The notes beneath the pieces are model-generated. The model ran no database searches. It had not been told where the DNA came from and worked only from the letters and a program-made list of their open reading frames with translations. A stretch of DNA of 64,000 bases, from NCBI GenBank assembly GCA_016213785.1, contig JACQZQ010000023.1, positions 39,930 to 103,929 of the forward strand, in the 5' to 3' direction. This stretch comes from Acidobacteriota bacterium (GTDB lineage Bacteria; Acidobacteriota; Blastocatellia; Chloracidobacteriales; JADJPF01). This document shows positions 63,831 to 64,000 of this stretch, piece after piece (the first letter of the stretch is position 1; each line of letters starts with the position of its first letter). The translations under genes were made by a program, and so were the position numbers.

Positions 63831-64000
63831 TTAGGCGTGGAAACCCTGCTCTTTAGGGCAGGGCAGGGAGGAAACGCCATCTCCTCTCATAAAAGAATAA
63901 GAATAACCATCACAAGAAAATAAAAGCTTACAATACTTATGGTTAATGCCTTGAATGGTAGTTCTGCCAAAGGTTATGTTGAAAAAGCCACTAGCCCTAA
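63831..64000 (-). CDS. C-terminal tail of probable IscB-type (IS200/IS605-associated) protein, partial
   Basis: One minus-strand frame is open from the right edge to a TAA at 63831-63833, giving 55 residues. The tail contains RASGFFNIT, IQGINHKYCKLL and DGYSYS, which resemble the C-terminal domain of IscB RNA-guided nucleases as remembered from that family. It ends GVSSLPCPKEQGFHA, encoded through a stem-loop of the IS605-end type. The start and catalytic domains lie outside the window, so neither integrity nor identity can be confirmed. A decayed remnant is possible. Confidence 0.5.
   Translation of the reverse strand, partial: RASGFFNITFGRTTIQGINHKYCKLLFSCDGYSYSFMRGDGVSSLPCPKEQGFHA
63834..63878. 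repeat. IS200/IS605-end-like stem-loop
   Basis: The outer stem GGCGT/ACGCC (63834-63838 and 63874-63878) encloses an inner stem CCCTGC/GCAGGG (63844-63849 and 63858-63863). An apparent GGGCA duplication is visible (63856-63868). It overlaps the 3' end of the partial minus-strand frame, and resembles end hairpins of IS605-type elements and the folded part of their guide RNAs. Confidence 0.5.

Overview
The window is AT-rich chromosomal DNA from a Gram-negative, aerobically respiring bacterium. The translations point to Acidobacteriota (possibly Blastocatellia) or a similar lineage: alternative complex III next to a caa3-type oxidase, DUF1800/DUF1501 secreted pairs, PATAN/receiver signalling proteins and YtrA-type GntR regulators. 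No rRNA or marker gene fixes this, so the assignment is an inference. TGA serves as a normal stop in several genes (ends at 31277, 31734 and 26426), so the standard code applies.

Layout. 1-3800: a minus-strand operon of two tandem GntR/YtrA-like repressors, an ABC ATPase and a permease with an extracytoplasmic propeller, preceded by an elaborate palindromic operator. 4110-11738: two very large plus-strand regulatory proteins, an ATPase-receiver protein and a PATAN/J-like/TPR protein. 11877-16745: tRNA-Ser, then a minus-strand uvrA, Eis-like acetyltransferase and LOG-family run. 17156-26426: a soluble diiron desaturase with a small partner, a zinc-finger/cohesin-like membrane protein, a cytochrome c, a DUF1800/DUF1501 pair, a phosphoglycerate dehydrogenase-like enzyme and a zinc-ribbon membrane protein.

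26516-39278 is one long minus-strand respiratory operon: alternative complex III (actA-F), an unknown one-helix protein, Sco1, then cytochrome c oxidase subunits II, I, III and IV. Electrons would pass from quinol through ACIII and its haems to an A2-type caa3 oxidase. A separate Rieske plus cytochrome b-c fusion (52607-54622) encodes a second quinol:cytochrome c route. 39653-45780 holds a TPR protein and a type IV pilus minor-pilin operon.

46130-64000 mixes housekeeping genes (truA, Sua5/YrdC, a TrmH-family methyltransferase, tRNA-Cys, tRNA-Gly, a C26 peptidase, a membrane desaturase) with signalling and envelope proteins (PP2C phosphatase, LysM lytic transglycosylase, zinc-ribbon/FGE-domain protein). 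The right edge carries the tail of a probable IscB/IS605-type element.

The most striking observation is at 47623-48174. A peroxiredoxin-like (AhpC-TSA_2/SelU-type) gene has an in-frame TGA exactly where the family has its first redox cysteine. The TGA is followed at suitable distance by a hairpin matching the bacterial SECIS pattern, so this is probably a selenoprotein that ordinary gene calling would truncate. Other points of interest are the four-half-site GntR operator, the ATPase-receiver giant, the PATAN/double-J/TPR protein, the anti-sigma-like zinc finger fused to a cohesin-like domain, and a structured intergenic region at 60590-60790.
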